Part shown: one piece after another, positions 1 through 7,931 of the stretch
Layout: the number at the start of each line of letters is the position of its first letter
Position numbering within the stretch: position 1 is the stretch's first letter
Origin: Ignavibacteriae bacterium HGW-Ignavibacteriae-4
GTDB taxonomy: Bacteria > Bacteroidota > Ignavibacteria > Kapaibacteriales > UBA2268
Direction of reading: 5' to 3'
Assembly: GCA_002839765.1 (NCBI GenBank)
Contig: PGYR01000037.1
Location: 1-46,649, forward strand
DNA: 46,649 bases
Notes under the pieces: model-generated
Told to the model about the DNA's origin: nothing
Seen by the model: the letters and a program-made list of their open reading frames with translations, nothing else
Database searches by the model: none
Program-made: the position numbers and the translations under genes

Positions 1-1933
1 TACTTGTTTCTACTGTTAGTATATATCTTCCAGTTTCATTTACTTCGATGGACTTGCTCGTTTCATCTGTGTTCCAGAGATAGCTAATGTAATCTTGGTT
101 GGCACTTAAAGTAAGTTCACCACCATAACATAGTTTATTCTCACCAAGTATTTCTAAATATAGCTCTTCGTCTTCGAATTGTATATTGATACTACTTGAA
201 TCAACACAACCTTGGAATGAAGTAACATATAACGTGTAATCACCTGCTTTATCGACTTCTATTATTGGCGATGTTTCTCCTGTGCTCCATTTGTATTCGT
301 ATCTTTCTATTATATTCCTAGCTTCTAATCTATATCTTTCTCTTTCACAATCGCCTGTTAACTTGGCTGATATTATCTCTACTCTGGGTAGTGTATCAAC
401 GTAAAGATTGACTATTCTTTCTCGGTTATATCCCATTGTATCTGTCCAAGTTATGTAATATTTTCCTTCGTAGTTGTGGGTAGCGTCAGAAAAGAATGGG
501 TCTTTGATATCTGGGTTTTCCGCAAAGTATTTGTTTATTTCTGCCGCTAGTATAGTATCATTGCTTTCTAGATTAAGCAGCTCCCATTTGAAGTTTGTTC
601 CAACAAACCTATCTTCCCATACATTATTCAAATATGCATCTTCACCCTCGCAGTAACTGACAGAACGTCCTATCATTTGCGATGGGTACTGTGATCGATT
701 CCAGATTACATCTAGTCGAGGTCTAGTTGGTGTTACACCTGGAAAAACACCATTGAATTCAAATCTTAATTCTTTTAATTTAAAGTCTGCTTTAGTTCCT
801 TTTTTATCTGGCCTGTTTATAATCGAAAAATATTGATAAGTATATTCAGGATTAGGGTGGGATTTATCTGTTGGATGGTTCCGATAATACATTTTACCAT
901 TAGGAGCTATTAGCAGATTTGTCCCAATGTCACCACCTCTATTATAAATATTCAAATTTGTATCTAATTCAGCAATTATATTTTCAGATTCTTTTATTCT
1001 ATTAGGATCTAAATCTGAAACATCATATTGAAATAACTTCTTATTTGCTTGGGTGTAAACATATCTTGAGTTCGGTGAGAAATTAAAAAGTATGTCGTAA
1101 TTGGATATTATTCTATCATCAATATATTTGAAATTGGTTATAAAATCTAATTTGCCCTTCTTGTTATCAAAAGTAAATAGATAAACTTCTGAACCAGGTG
1201 CTTCCCAATTGCAAGCTAATAATTTATTACCATCTGGTGATGATTTCAATTCAAAATAATATGGTTGAAGCCCTTGTGCAAAATCTAAACCATTTTCCTC
1301 TAAGTTAAAACTGCTTTTAGGTATTGTATCAATTCCATTCTTATCAGCAAGGTAAGTATGAATAATATGTTTTCTAATATTATGCCCAATTATCCAATGT
1401 TTGCTTGGGTCAGTATGGGGCATTATTGTAAAATCCCACACGGAATCAATTCCAAATTTGAATTTATGTCTTATTCTTTGCTGATTCCTATTTAATGAAA
1501 TGTCATCGTAGGTTAAAATACTATGTTTACCATGATATTTATACTCTTCATAGAATATTCTATATAAACGGACATTTTCAGAGTCTAAGGATTGAAAACC
1601 TGAGAACATTCTAACTCCGTATTCTATTCTTTGGTCATAAAAATTAAAGTAATCCGTATGTTCCAAACTAGATAATACATAATCATTAATCCAAGTTGAA
1701 TCTCTATTAATATGTAAAATTAAATCTCCATTGTTATAATTATAATTTACCATGTCATAAATCCCAATTGTATAGGTATCTAGCATGTGCATTCTACCAT
1801 GAAAAACAACAACAGAGTCATTGTTCCTTCTGAAATCCATTTTATAATCAGACCATATCCATTGTGCATCATGGTATTGAGCTACACAAAGTGATGGGAG
1901 TATAAAGAGTAATATTTTTAGTAGGGTTTTCAT
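1..1933 (-). CDS. Secreted propeller/PKD-like surface protein, 5' part (truncated by window edge)
   Basis: Reading the minus strand from the ATG at 1933 gives 644 uninterrupted codons running off the window start. The product begins with a signal peptide (MKTLLKILLFILPSLCVAQ). The N-terminal two thirds contain repeated phrases typical of non-catalytic beta-propeller or surface-sensor proteins (DGNKLLACNW, FSPNSRYVYTQ, IAPNGKMYYR). The last 150 visible residues contain two PKD/Ig-like repeats with the pattern W-x-TGE/TDE-T-S-x-x-I-E-V, which Bacteroidota cell-surface proteins often carry before a T9SS sorting domain. The C-terminus is outside the window, so T9SS export is an inference. I do not recognise a specific function. 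Confidence 0.8.
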   Translation of the reverse strand, partial: MKTLLKILLFILPSLCVAQYHDAQWIWSDYKMDFRRNNDSVVVFHGRMHMLDTYTIGIYDMVNYNYNNGDLILHINRDSTWINDYVLSSLEHTDYFNFYDQRIEYGVRMFSGFQSLDSENVRLYRIFYEEYKYHGKHSILTYDDISLNRNQQRIRHKFKFGIDSVWDFTIMPHTDPSKHWIIGHNIRKHIIHTYLADKNGIDTIPKSSFNLEENGLDFAQGLQPYYFELKSSPDGNKLLACNWEAPGSEVYLFTFDNKKGKLDFITNFKYIDDRIISNYDILFNFSPNSRYVYTQANKKLFQYDVSDLDPNRIKESENIIAELDTNLNIYNRGGDIGTNLLIAPNGKMYYRNHPTDKSHPNPEYTYQYFSIINRPDKKGTKADFKLKELRFEFNGVFPGVTPTRPRLDVIWNRSQYPSQMIGRSVSYCEGEDAYLNNVWEDRFVGTNFKWELLNLESNDTILAAEINKYFAENPDIKDPFFSDATHNYEGKYYITWTDTMGYNRERIVNLYVDTLPRVEIISAKLTGDCERERYRLEARNIIERYEYKWSTGETSPIIEVDKAGDYTLYVTSFQGCVDSSSINIQFEDEELYLEILGENKLCYGGELTLSANQDYISYLWNTDETSKSIEVNETGRYILTVETS

Positions 1934-2161
1934 AGTGATTTCCACCAATTGTTGAATTCGGCTTCCCTAAACATAATAAAATGAGTGAAATAATGCAAGT
2001 GGGGTGAGTATATTGAACACCTACGGAGTTCTCTTGGTTTCTTCACTCTGATCATAGTTAGATAAATCACTTTTTATCGTACTACTGCAACCCAAATGAC
2101 ATTCTATAATCAATATATTCAGGATAATCCGTTTATTGTCATTATCAATGGGACATAATAA

Positions 2162-3097
2162 ATGACAGATACTTTTCTTGCAGATATATTGGCTGGTCTA
2201 ATCAGATCACCAAAAACTTTACCTTCAATGTATTTCTACAACAAAGCTGGTAGCAAACTATTCCAGACAATAATGCAGCTCCCAGAGTATTATCTAACTA
2301 AATCTGAGTTCGAAATATTAGATACTCAATCAGCCGATATATACAAAGACTTCAACCCTAGTAATAGATTCGAGATAGTCGAATTTGGAGCAGGTGATGG
2401 TAGCAAAACGAAGCTCCTACTAAAAGAAATTCTAACCCATACTGAGGAATTTGTCTATTCCCCAATCGATATTAGTAAATCAGCACTCAAAGGGCTTGAT
2501 AAATCATATAAAGTAGAGTTACCAAAGTTGAATATGAACCCAATTAATGCCGACTATTTCTCAGCATTAGATGGGTTGAAAAGTAAAAGCACGACTAAAC
2601 TCGTACTATTTATGGGTTCGAATATTGGGAATTTCAAAGATGACGGTGAATTAGACTTTCTTAAGAGTATGCGAGCTAATATTTCTGTAGGTGATCATGC
2701 TTTGATCGGATTTGATTTGAAAAAAGATCCTCGGGTAATACTAGATGCTTACAATGATAAAAGTGGAGTAACTAGAGAGTTTAATTTGAATCTACTCAAA
2801 CGAATTAATGCTGAATTGGGTGCCGATTTTGACATCCCAAGTTTTGAGCATTACCCTACATATAATCCCATAACAGGAGAAGCTACGAGTTATCTTATTA
2901 GCTTGAAAGATCAGAATGTTCGTATTGATAACAAACTATTTCATTTTGAGTATGGCGAACCAATATTCACAGAAATCTCAAAGAAATATTCTGATTCTGA
3001 TATATCAAAATTAGCTCTTAGCACTGGCTTTGAGATAGTCAATAACTACTACGATTGTAAGCACTATTTCGTTGATTCCCTATGGAGAGCTGTGTGA
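2162..3097 (+). CDS. egtD: L-histidine N-alpha-methyltransferase, EgtD-like
   Basis: The 311-residue protein matches the EgtD / DUF2260 (Methyltransf_33) family in length and motif order. EgtD uses three SAM molecules to make hercynine, the first step of ergothioneine synthesis. Visible features are the N-terminal SPKTLPSMYFYNKAGSKLF block with PEYYLT (about residues 16-46), the SAM-binding EFGAGDGSKT (74-83), GSNIGN (152-157), DAYNDKSGVT (195-204) and TEIS (270-273). Tyr44, Asn157, Tyr197, Glu271 and Ser273 line up with the mycobacterial EgtD histidine-binding residues Tyr56, Asn166, Tyr206, Glu282 and Ser284. No EgtB-like gene lies beside it, so the partner enzyme must be elsewhere or the pathway may stop at hercynine. 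The gene stands alone, 160 bp before the next gene. Confidence 0.85.
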   Translation: MTDTFLADILAGLIRSPKTLPSMYFYNKAGSKLFQTIMQLPEYYLTKSEFEILDTQSADIYKDFNPSNRFEIVEFGAGDGSKTKLLLKEILTHTEEFVYSPIDISKSALKGLDKSYKVELPKLNMNPINADYFSALDGLKSKSTTKLVLFMGSNIGNFKDDGELDFLKSMRANISVGDHALIGFDLKKDPRVILDAYNDKSGVTREFNLNLLKRINAELGADFDIPSFEHYPTYNPITGEATSYLISLKDQNVRIDNKLFHFEYGEPIFTEISKKYSDSDISKLALSTGFEIVNNYYDCKHYFVDSLWRAV

Positions 3098-3226
3098 GTA
3101 ACACAATTTCCTCATTCAACTAGTTACGCAAATAGAGAAATACAGTGAAGTACTATTCTATTTATGATACAGATTAAAAAATAATTAATCCAGATACAAT
3201 TTGGATTTTACTTCTTCGTTTTGTAA

Positions 3227-3246
3227 GTTAGTGAGTGTTCACTAAC
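3227..3246. promoter_or_regulatory. Palindromic operator, probable TetR-family binding site
   Basis: GTTAGTGA, a 4-base spacer GTGT, then TCACTAAC form a perfect inverted repeat with 8-bp arms. It lies 22 bp before the preferred ATG of the first gene of a train that includes a TetR-family regulator (5294-5881). Size, symmetry and sequence style fit TetR/AcrR operators. Autoregulation by that TetR is inferred from position. Confidence 0.7.
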
Positions 3247-3268
3247 AATTAAATAAAAGGTGTTTGAG

Positions 3269-3676
3269 ATGGAAGGTAAAAGAAATATTGCAATTGGTTT
3301 TTTAACTATGGGTGTATTTATGGCCTATGGTTTTCTTCTAATCTATCTGAGAGATTTTGCTCCTGGTAAAGAGGATTGGATAGCTAATTATGGTCTTGGT
3401 GCGCATTTCGAGAGTCGTTTGGCTCACGTACATGGTAATCTTTTTGCATTTTTGAATATATTAGTCGGGTATCTATTACTTAGGTTTAAAGATGATTTGA
3501 CAAATGTAAAAACAATTTCTTGGCTATCACTCATTGGATTGTTAATGCCTTTGGGTATATTAGCAGAGATTTATCTTGGTGCACCTCCGATTTTTGTACT
3601 TTTGGGTGCAATAGCTATGACTACATCTGTTATTTGGTTAGGTGTTTCCTTCTTTAAAATGAAAACAATTAAATAG
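3269..3676 (+). CDS. Small four-helix inner-membrane protein with an HxH motif
   Basis: The frame opens at a GTG at 3260, but AAAAGG at 3255-3260 lies 8 bases before the ATG at 3269, so the product MEGKRNIAIG... of about 135 residues is preferred. It has four hydrophobic segments (about residues 5-25, 50-70, 80-100 and 105-125). The sequence RLAHVHGNLFAFLN carries a His-x-His at the start of helix 2, a pattern that can bind heme or metal; this is suggestive only. It is the first gene after the palindromic operator and lies 4 bp from the next gene. I do not recognise the family. Confidence 0.75.
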   Translation: MEGKRNIAIGFLTMGVFMAYGFLLIYLRDFAPGKEDWIANYGLGAHFESRLAHVHGNLFAFLNILVGYLLLRFKDDLTNVKTISWLSLIGLLMPLGILAEIYLGAPPIFVLLGAIAMTTSVIWLGVSFFKMKTIK

Positions 3677-3680
3677 ATCT

Positions 3681-5297
3681 ATGAAAAACAAATTCTTAAT
3701 ACATATTATAATATTCTTTCTTTATCTGAATCTCTATTCGAATGAATCACAGATAACCGTTAATGTCGAACCCATAGAGTTCAACGAATTAGGTGGAATT
3801 CATTCATTCGCTTTTGGTCAATATGACGGTAAGTGGTTGATTGTAGGTGGTAGGTTAGATGGACTTCATCAGAGACAACCTTTCGCTGCATTCGACGTGG
3901 CAGGTAATAATAATCAAATTATAGTAATCGACCCTGTGAACAAACAAAAGTGGGTTAGCAGTCTAAGCTCACTCCCTGTCAGTATTCGAGAGCAACTAAG
4001 CTCAACTAATATGGAGTTCATACAGGAAGGGGATTACTTATATTGCTTAGGGGGATACGGTTATAGTAGCACTAAAGCAGACCATACAACTTACGGTAAC
4101 TTAACTGCTATAAATGTAAAAGAGACAATAGAAGCTATAATAAATGGCGATGGTATTGAGAATCAATTCAGACAAATAAATGACCCCCTATTTCAAGTTA
4201 CTGGTGGGCATTTATCAAAAATAGATAATAGATACTATCTGCTTGGTGGTCAAAAATTCCTTGGTAGATATAATCCAATGGGTCCAGATCATGGTCCAGG
4301 TTTTACTCAAGAATACACGAATGCAATTCGTATCTTTAATTTAAATGATGATGGAGAAACTATTACTATAGAACATCTACCATCACATATAGACCAAAAC
4401 AATCTACATAGAAGAGATTACAACGCGGTACAGCAGATTATGCCAAATGGAGATGAGGGAGTTACTATGTTCTCTGGAGTTTTCAGAGAAGATGCGGATT
4501 TACCCTTTTTGAATTCTGTAGATGTTAGCTTGGATAATTACAAAGTCAATAATGATTTCAAACAATATTATAATCATTATCATTGCCCTGTTCTACCTCT
4601 ATATTCTGAATCTGAGAATACGATGCATACTTTATTCTTCGGTGGTATAGCACAGTATTATGATAATAATGGAACTCTAGTTCAAGACAATAATGTACCT
4701 TTTGTCAATACTATAGCAAGAGTGTCAAGAGATAAAGACGGCAATATGGTAGAATATAAAATGCCTGCTGTGATGCCCTCATTACTAGGAGCAGGAGGGG
4801 AATTCATTCCCAATCTTAATCTACCACAATATGATAACGGGGTATTCAAACTAGATGAATTGTCAGGTGATAATATTTTAATCGGCTATATCTATGGTGG
4901 TATTAGTAGTACAGCTCCTAATATATTTACTACAAATGATGGATCACAAAGCACAGCAAATAGTCAAATATTCAAAGTTCATATAAGCACTGGAACAAAA
5001 GCATCTGTTGATGAGATTAATGAATCTAGCATTAGCAACTTAGAGTTTAATATATATCCGAACCCAAGTAAGAAACTTATAAATATAGAATACAAGCTTG
5101 CAAGTAATGATAATGTCAAAATTAGAATTACTGATGTAGAAGGGAAGCTAATAGATGATGTTGTTTTTACAAATCAGACAGCAGGTAAACATACTTATAC
5201 GAAAACTGTAGGAGGATTAGTAAATGGAAGTATTTATTTCCTTACAATTGAAACTACAAACGAAACTGAAACAAGAAAATTAGTGATAGAGAGATGA
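3681..5297 (+). CDS. T9SS-exported Kelch-like beta-propeller protein
   Basis: The 538-residue protein has an N-terminal signal peptide. Its body contains Kelch-type blades with paired glycines after hydrophobic strands (KWLIVGGRLDG, DYLYCLGGYGY, RYYLLGGQKFLG, LFFGGIAQYY, IGYIYGGISS). The last 80 residues form a type A T9SS sorting domain: NIYPNPSKKLINIEY, then KIRITDVEGKLI, ending in a strand TRKLVIER. Such proteins pass the outer membrane by T9SS and are often anchored to the surface. Its stop codon overlaps the start of the TetR gene (ATGA at 5294), so the two are probably translationally coupled, an unusual pairing of a surface protein with a repressor. The ligand is unknown. Confidence 0.85.
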   Translation: MKNKFLIHIIIFFLYLNLYSNESQITVNVEPIEFNELGGIHSFAFGQYDGKWLIVGGRLDGLHQRQPFAAFDVAGNNNQIIVIDPVNKQKWVSSLSSLPVSIREQLSSTNMEFIQEGDYLYCLGGYGYSSTKADHTTYGNLTAINVKETIEAIINGDGIENQFRQINDPLFQVTGGHLSKIDNRYYLLGGQKFLGRYNPMGPDHGPGFTQEYTNAIRIFNLNDDGETITIEHLPSHIDQNNLHRRDYNAVQQIMPNGDEGVTMFSGVFREDADLPFLNSVDVSLDNYKVNNDFKQYYNHYHCPVLPLYSESENTMHTLFFGGIAQYYDNNGTLVQDNNVPFVNTIARVSRDKDGNMVEYKMPAVMPSLLGAGGEFIPNLNLPQYDNGVFKLDELSGDNILIGYIYGGISSTAPNIFTTNDGSQSTANSQIFKVHISTGTKASVDEINESSISNLEFNIYPNPSKKLINIEYKLASNDNVKIRITDVEGKLIDDVVFTNQTAGKHTYTKTVGGLVNGSIYFLTIETTNETETRKLVIER

Positions 5298-5881
5298 TAG
5301 CAGATATAACAGACAGACAATTAGAGATAATTGAAGCATCAGGTAAGCTACTAACCGAAAAAGGAGTAAGTGGACTTACCATCAAGAATATCGCTAAGGA
5401 AATGGAGTTCTCAGAGAGTGCTGTTTACAGACATTTCAAAAGTAAAGAAGATATTATAATTGCAATGCTTAGTTACTTAGCTGAAAACATGAACTTGCGT
5501 TTAACCAAGATTTGCAAAAGTGGAGAACCCTCGGTGCAAATATTAGTTGAAGTCTTCCAAAGTCAACTAGACTTTTTCGAAGAGAATCCAAATTTCGTAG
5601 TAGCTGTATTTTCAGATGGACTATTCGAAGAGAGTCAAAAAATCAACGCAGCTATACAGAAAATAATGTCAGTTAATATGAAAAACTTAATCCCAGTTGT
5701 TAAAGAAGGGCAATCAAGAGGAGAGTTCATAAATACAATGACACCTGAGGAATTGATGCATATAGTAATGGGTTCATTCCGATTACAGATGTATAAATGG
5801 AGAATATCAAATATGAATTTCGATATTCAAACAGAAGGAAAAAGAGTAATTAATAACCTTATCACATTGGTAACGCCATGA
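5294..5881 (+). CDS. TetR/AcrR-family transcriptional regulator
   Basis: This 195-residue protein has a classical N-terminal TetR helix-turn-helix: GLTIKNIAKEMEFSESAVYRHF at about residues 26-47, followed by KSKEDII. The C-terminal three quarters form the helical ligand-binding and dimer domain, with no recognisable ligand motif. It overlaps by 4 bp the gene before it and the gene after it. As the only regulator in the train that ends in an RND efflux pump, it is the obvious candidate to bind the 20-bp palindrome at 3227-3246 and to respond to a substrate or redox stress handled by the operon. Confidence 0.92.
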   Translation: MIADITDRQLEIIEASGKLLTEKGVSGLTIKNIAKEMEFSESAVYRHFKSKEDIIIAMLSYLAENMNLRLTKICKSGEPSVQILVEVFQSQLDFFEENPNFVVAVFSDGLFEESQKINAAIQKIMSVNMKNLIPVVKEGQSRGEFINTMTPEELMHIVMGSFRLQMYKWRISNMNFDIQTEGKRVINNLITLVTP

Positions 5882-6267
5882 ATTTAACAGATAAAATACT
5901 TCTAACCGTTTTATTTCTACTTGGTGCTTTAACGCTAATGCTTAGTGGCTCAGTAATATTCGACTTGTTTGGTATGAGGGAAATGGAAGGGAACTACGTA
6001 GAGTTCATAGTATGGGCTAATTTTATTAGTAGCATACTATATATATATACTGCAGTAGATTTCATAAGAAAAAGACAATGGAATTGGTATTATCTAGCAG
6101 TTTCATTTATTATATTAGTTGTTGCTTCTCTTGGTTTTTGGTTCTATATTGAAAATGGTGGAATACACGAACCAAAGACTATAAATGCTATTATATTTAG
6201 AATAATATTTACAGGAATTTTACTAATTTCATCATATATTAAATACAAAAAGGGTTTGAAAAAATGA
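5878..6267 (+). CDS. Small multi-pass membrane protein
   Basis: The 129-residue hydrophobic protein has four predicted transmembrane segments (about residues 8-30, 42-62, 72-92 and 104-124) and short basic loops (RKRQW, KYKKGLKK). The start overlaps the TetR stop codon (ATGA) and its own stop overlaps the next start, so it belongs to the coupled set. No family is recognised. Context suggests a role linked to the following periplasmic His-rich and heme proteins. Confidence 0.75.
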   Translation: MNLTDKILLTVLFLLGALTLMLSGSVIFDLFGMREMEGNYVEFIVWANFISSILYIYTAVDFIRKRQWNWYYLAVSFIILVVASLGFWFYIENGGIHEPKTINAIIFRIIFTGILLISSYIKYKKGLKK

Positions 6268-6758
6268 AGTATATAATCGGATTACTAACAGCAGGTCTTT
6301 TACTTTTTGGATGCTCAAAAGAGGGCGGTAAAGACCACGGAGATGCACACGGAATGCACGAACATCCAGATGATCATACAGGTCATGGACATGAAGGCCA
6401 TGAGGGGCACGGACAAAACGACCATTCTACAGTGACTGGTATTATGCTGAATAATGGACAGAAATGGATAGCTGATAAGCATACAAATGATAAAGTTAGT
6501 CAAATGAAAAAAGAAATTGCGGACTATAAAGACAGTAAAGACTACGCTAAATTAACTACTAATCTAGAAGCAGATGTAAATGAACTGATAAAAGGCTGCA
6601 CAATGGACGGCGAGCCACATAACCAGCTACACCATTGGTTAGAGCCATTATTAGGATTAGTAAAAGGAATGAAAGATGCTAACAGCGATGCAGATAAATC
6701 AGCTAAAGTTGAAGAATTAGAAAAATCACTCAATCAATACACTGAATATTTCAAATGA
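6264..6758 (+). CDS. His-rich periplasmic lipoprotein, probable metal binder
   Basis: The signal peptide ends in a lipobox (LLFGC, Cys17), predicting a membrane-anchored lipoprotein of about 148 mature residues. Residues 24-55 hold an Asp/His/Gly-rich stretch with repeated HGH, HEGHEGHG and DDHTGH units, typical of Zn, Ni, Cu or Co binding. The remainder is helical, with KGCTMDGEPHNQLHHWLEP, whose Cys and His pattern recalls small four-helix metal or heme proteins. Gene order with a diheme cytochrome-like protein and an RND pump suggests metal or redox sensing and detoxification. Start and stop overlap the neighbours by 4 bp. Confidence 0.8.
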   Translation: MKYIIGLLTAGLLLFGCSKEGGKDHGDAHGMHEHPDDHTGHGHEGHEGHGQNDHSTVTGIMLNNGQKWIADKHTNDKVSQMKKEIADYKDSKDYAKLTTNLEADVNELIKGCTMDGEPHNQLHHWLEPLLGLVKGMKDANSDADKSAKVEELEKSLNQYTEYFK

Positions 6759-7714
6759 AAAAGAATTTTATAATATCATTTAGTGCAATCATCGCAATGC
6801 TTTTCACTATAATAGCATGTGATGATTCGAACGCAAAAGAAAATGCAGATATATCGAAGAAAGACGAGAACAGGAAGGCATTACGAATTATAAGTACAAC
6901 TTGTTTTACTTGCCATTCACCAGAAAGGGAAATGGATCACAAGGGAAGAACAGGGCCTCCAATCTTTAAGATTCGTCAGCACTATATGCGTGACGGAATA
7001 ACTAGAGATGAGTTCGTAGCAGAAATAAGTAGTTTCCTCAAAGAGCCAACAGAGGCTAAAGCTAAACTAAAAGGGGCTATTCGTAATTTTGGACTTATGC
7101 CTCGTATGCCATTACCTAATGAAGATATCCGAATGATAGCGGAGTACCTCTACGATAATGATATGACAGCTGAGCAATGGGGAAAAGCTGGTAAAATGGC
7201 GATGATAACCGGTGATGATAAGTCTATGAACTACGAAGAACTTGGAAGAGAATATGCGATGGGTACGAAAGCAGTGCTAGGTAAAAACCTAATGGGAGCA
7301 ATCAAATCTAATGGTGCACCACACGCAGTTGATTTCTGTAATACTCGAGCATATCCACTTACAGATAGCATGGCTAAGGAATATAATGTTAGCATAAAGA
7401 GAGTAAGCGATAAGCCACGTAACCCAAACAATGCTGCTAACAAAGATGAAATAGCATTCATCAATGTATTGCATGAACGCATTGCAAAAGGTGAAGAACT
7501 TGGTTCAAAAGTTAGCGAACTCAACGGTAAGATGGTTGGTTACTACCCAATAGAAACAAATGCTATGTGTTTGCAGTGCCACGGTACTCCAGAAAAAGAT
7601 ATAGAAAAATTGACACAGAATAAGATAAAAGAAAAGTATCCGAATGATAAAGCTACTGGCTACGGAGTGAACGAAATCCGTGGTATATGGGTAGTGGAGA
7701 TGGATAAGAAGTAG
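6755..7714 (+). CDS. Diheme c-type cytochrome lipoprotein with DUF3365 (Tll0287-like) domain
   Basis: The 319-residue protein starts with a signal peptide and lipobox-like IIAC (Cys22). A first c-heme site CFTCH at residues 50-54 is followed by a cytochrome c-like domain with a candidate axial Met in GLMPRMPLPNEDI (about 110-122). The C-terminal half matches the Tll0287/DUF3365 sensor fold, with VDFCNTRAYPLTD, SDKPRNPNN and a second heme site CLQCH at 272-276. DUF3365 domains occur in periplasmic sensors and in small heme proteins thought to sense redox state or gases. It overlaps the His-rich lipoprotein gene by 4 bp and is separated from the efflux genes by a palindromic element. Electron partner and ligand are unknown. 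Confidence 0.85.
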   Translation: MKKNFIISFSAIIAMLFTIIACDDSNAKENADISKKDENRKALRIISTTCFTCHSPEREMDHKGRTGPPIFKIRQHYMRDGITRDEFVAEISSFLKEPTEAKAKLKGAIRNFGLMPRMPLPNEDIRMIAEYLYDNDMTAEQWGKAGKMAMITGDDKSMNYEELGREYAMGTKAVLGKNLMGAIKSNGAPHAVDFCNTRAYPLTDSMAKEYNVSIKRVSDKPRNPNNAANKDEIAFINVLHERIAKGEELGSKVSELNGKMVGYYPIETNAMCLQCHGTPEKDIEKLTQNKIKEKYPNDKATGYGVNEIRGIWVVEMDKK

Positions 7715-7723
7715 AGCTATTAT

Positions 7724-7851
7724 GAATTGTGCTCCTTTGGAGGAGCTGGCTCGAGCTTGCGAGAGACTGAGGAGGAAAATTATCAATATTCATCTTCGTT
7801 TGTCCACCTCCGTCTTCCGATTTCATCGGAAGCCACCTCCGCCAGCGGAGG
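7724..7851. mobile_element. Paired-hairpin palindromic element, gene-less copy (element B)
   Basis: Order on the plus strand: hairpin GCTCCTTTGGAGGAGC (7731-7746), linker, small hairpin CTCG...CGAG, then GACTGAGGAGG; a 28-base core; CCACCTCCGTC; hairpin TTCCGATTTCATCGGAA (7815-7831); linker GCCA; hairpin CCTCCGCCAGCGGAGG (7836-7851). The two halves are inverted relative to each other in architecture. The same layout recurs at 46507-46634 and, with a DUF559 gene in the middle, at 24320-24850. It lies between the diheme protein gene and the TolC-like gene, inside the efflux gene train. It is open in several frames, but I see no gene. Confidence 0.85.
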
Positions 7852-7931
7852 ACATTCAGTGGTTTTGAGAGCGAAGCATACATGCGGAGCTAGAGAGTTA
7901 GTACGATTTAAAACGATTGTATAATAAATAA

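Noticed and set aside
474-656. 60-codon plus-strand frame near the window start
   Set aside because: Antisense to the continuous 644-codon minus-strand surface-protein frame.
1934-2161. Possible regulatory RNA before egtD
   Set aside because: No stable hairpin series or conserved aptamer motif could be seen in this 228-bp gap.
7727-7924. 65-codon frame across element B
   Set aside because: It is encoded by the hairpins and linkers of the element; element C does not preserve the same peptide in that frame.
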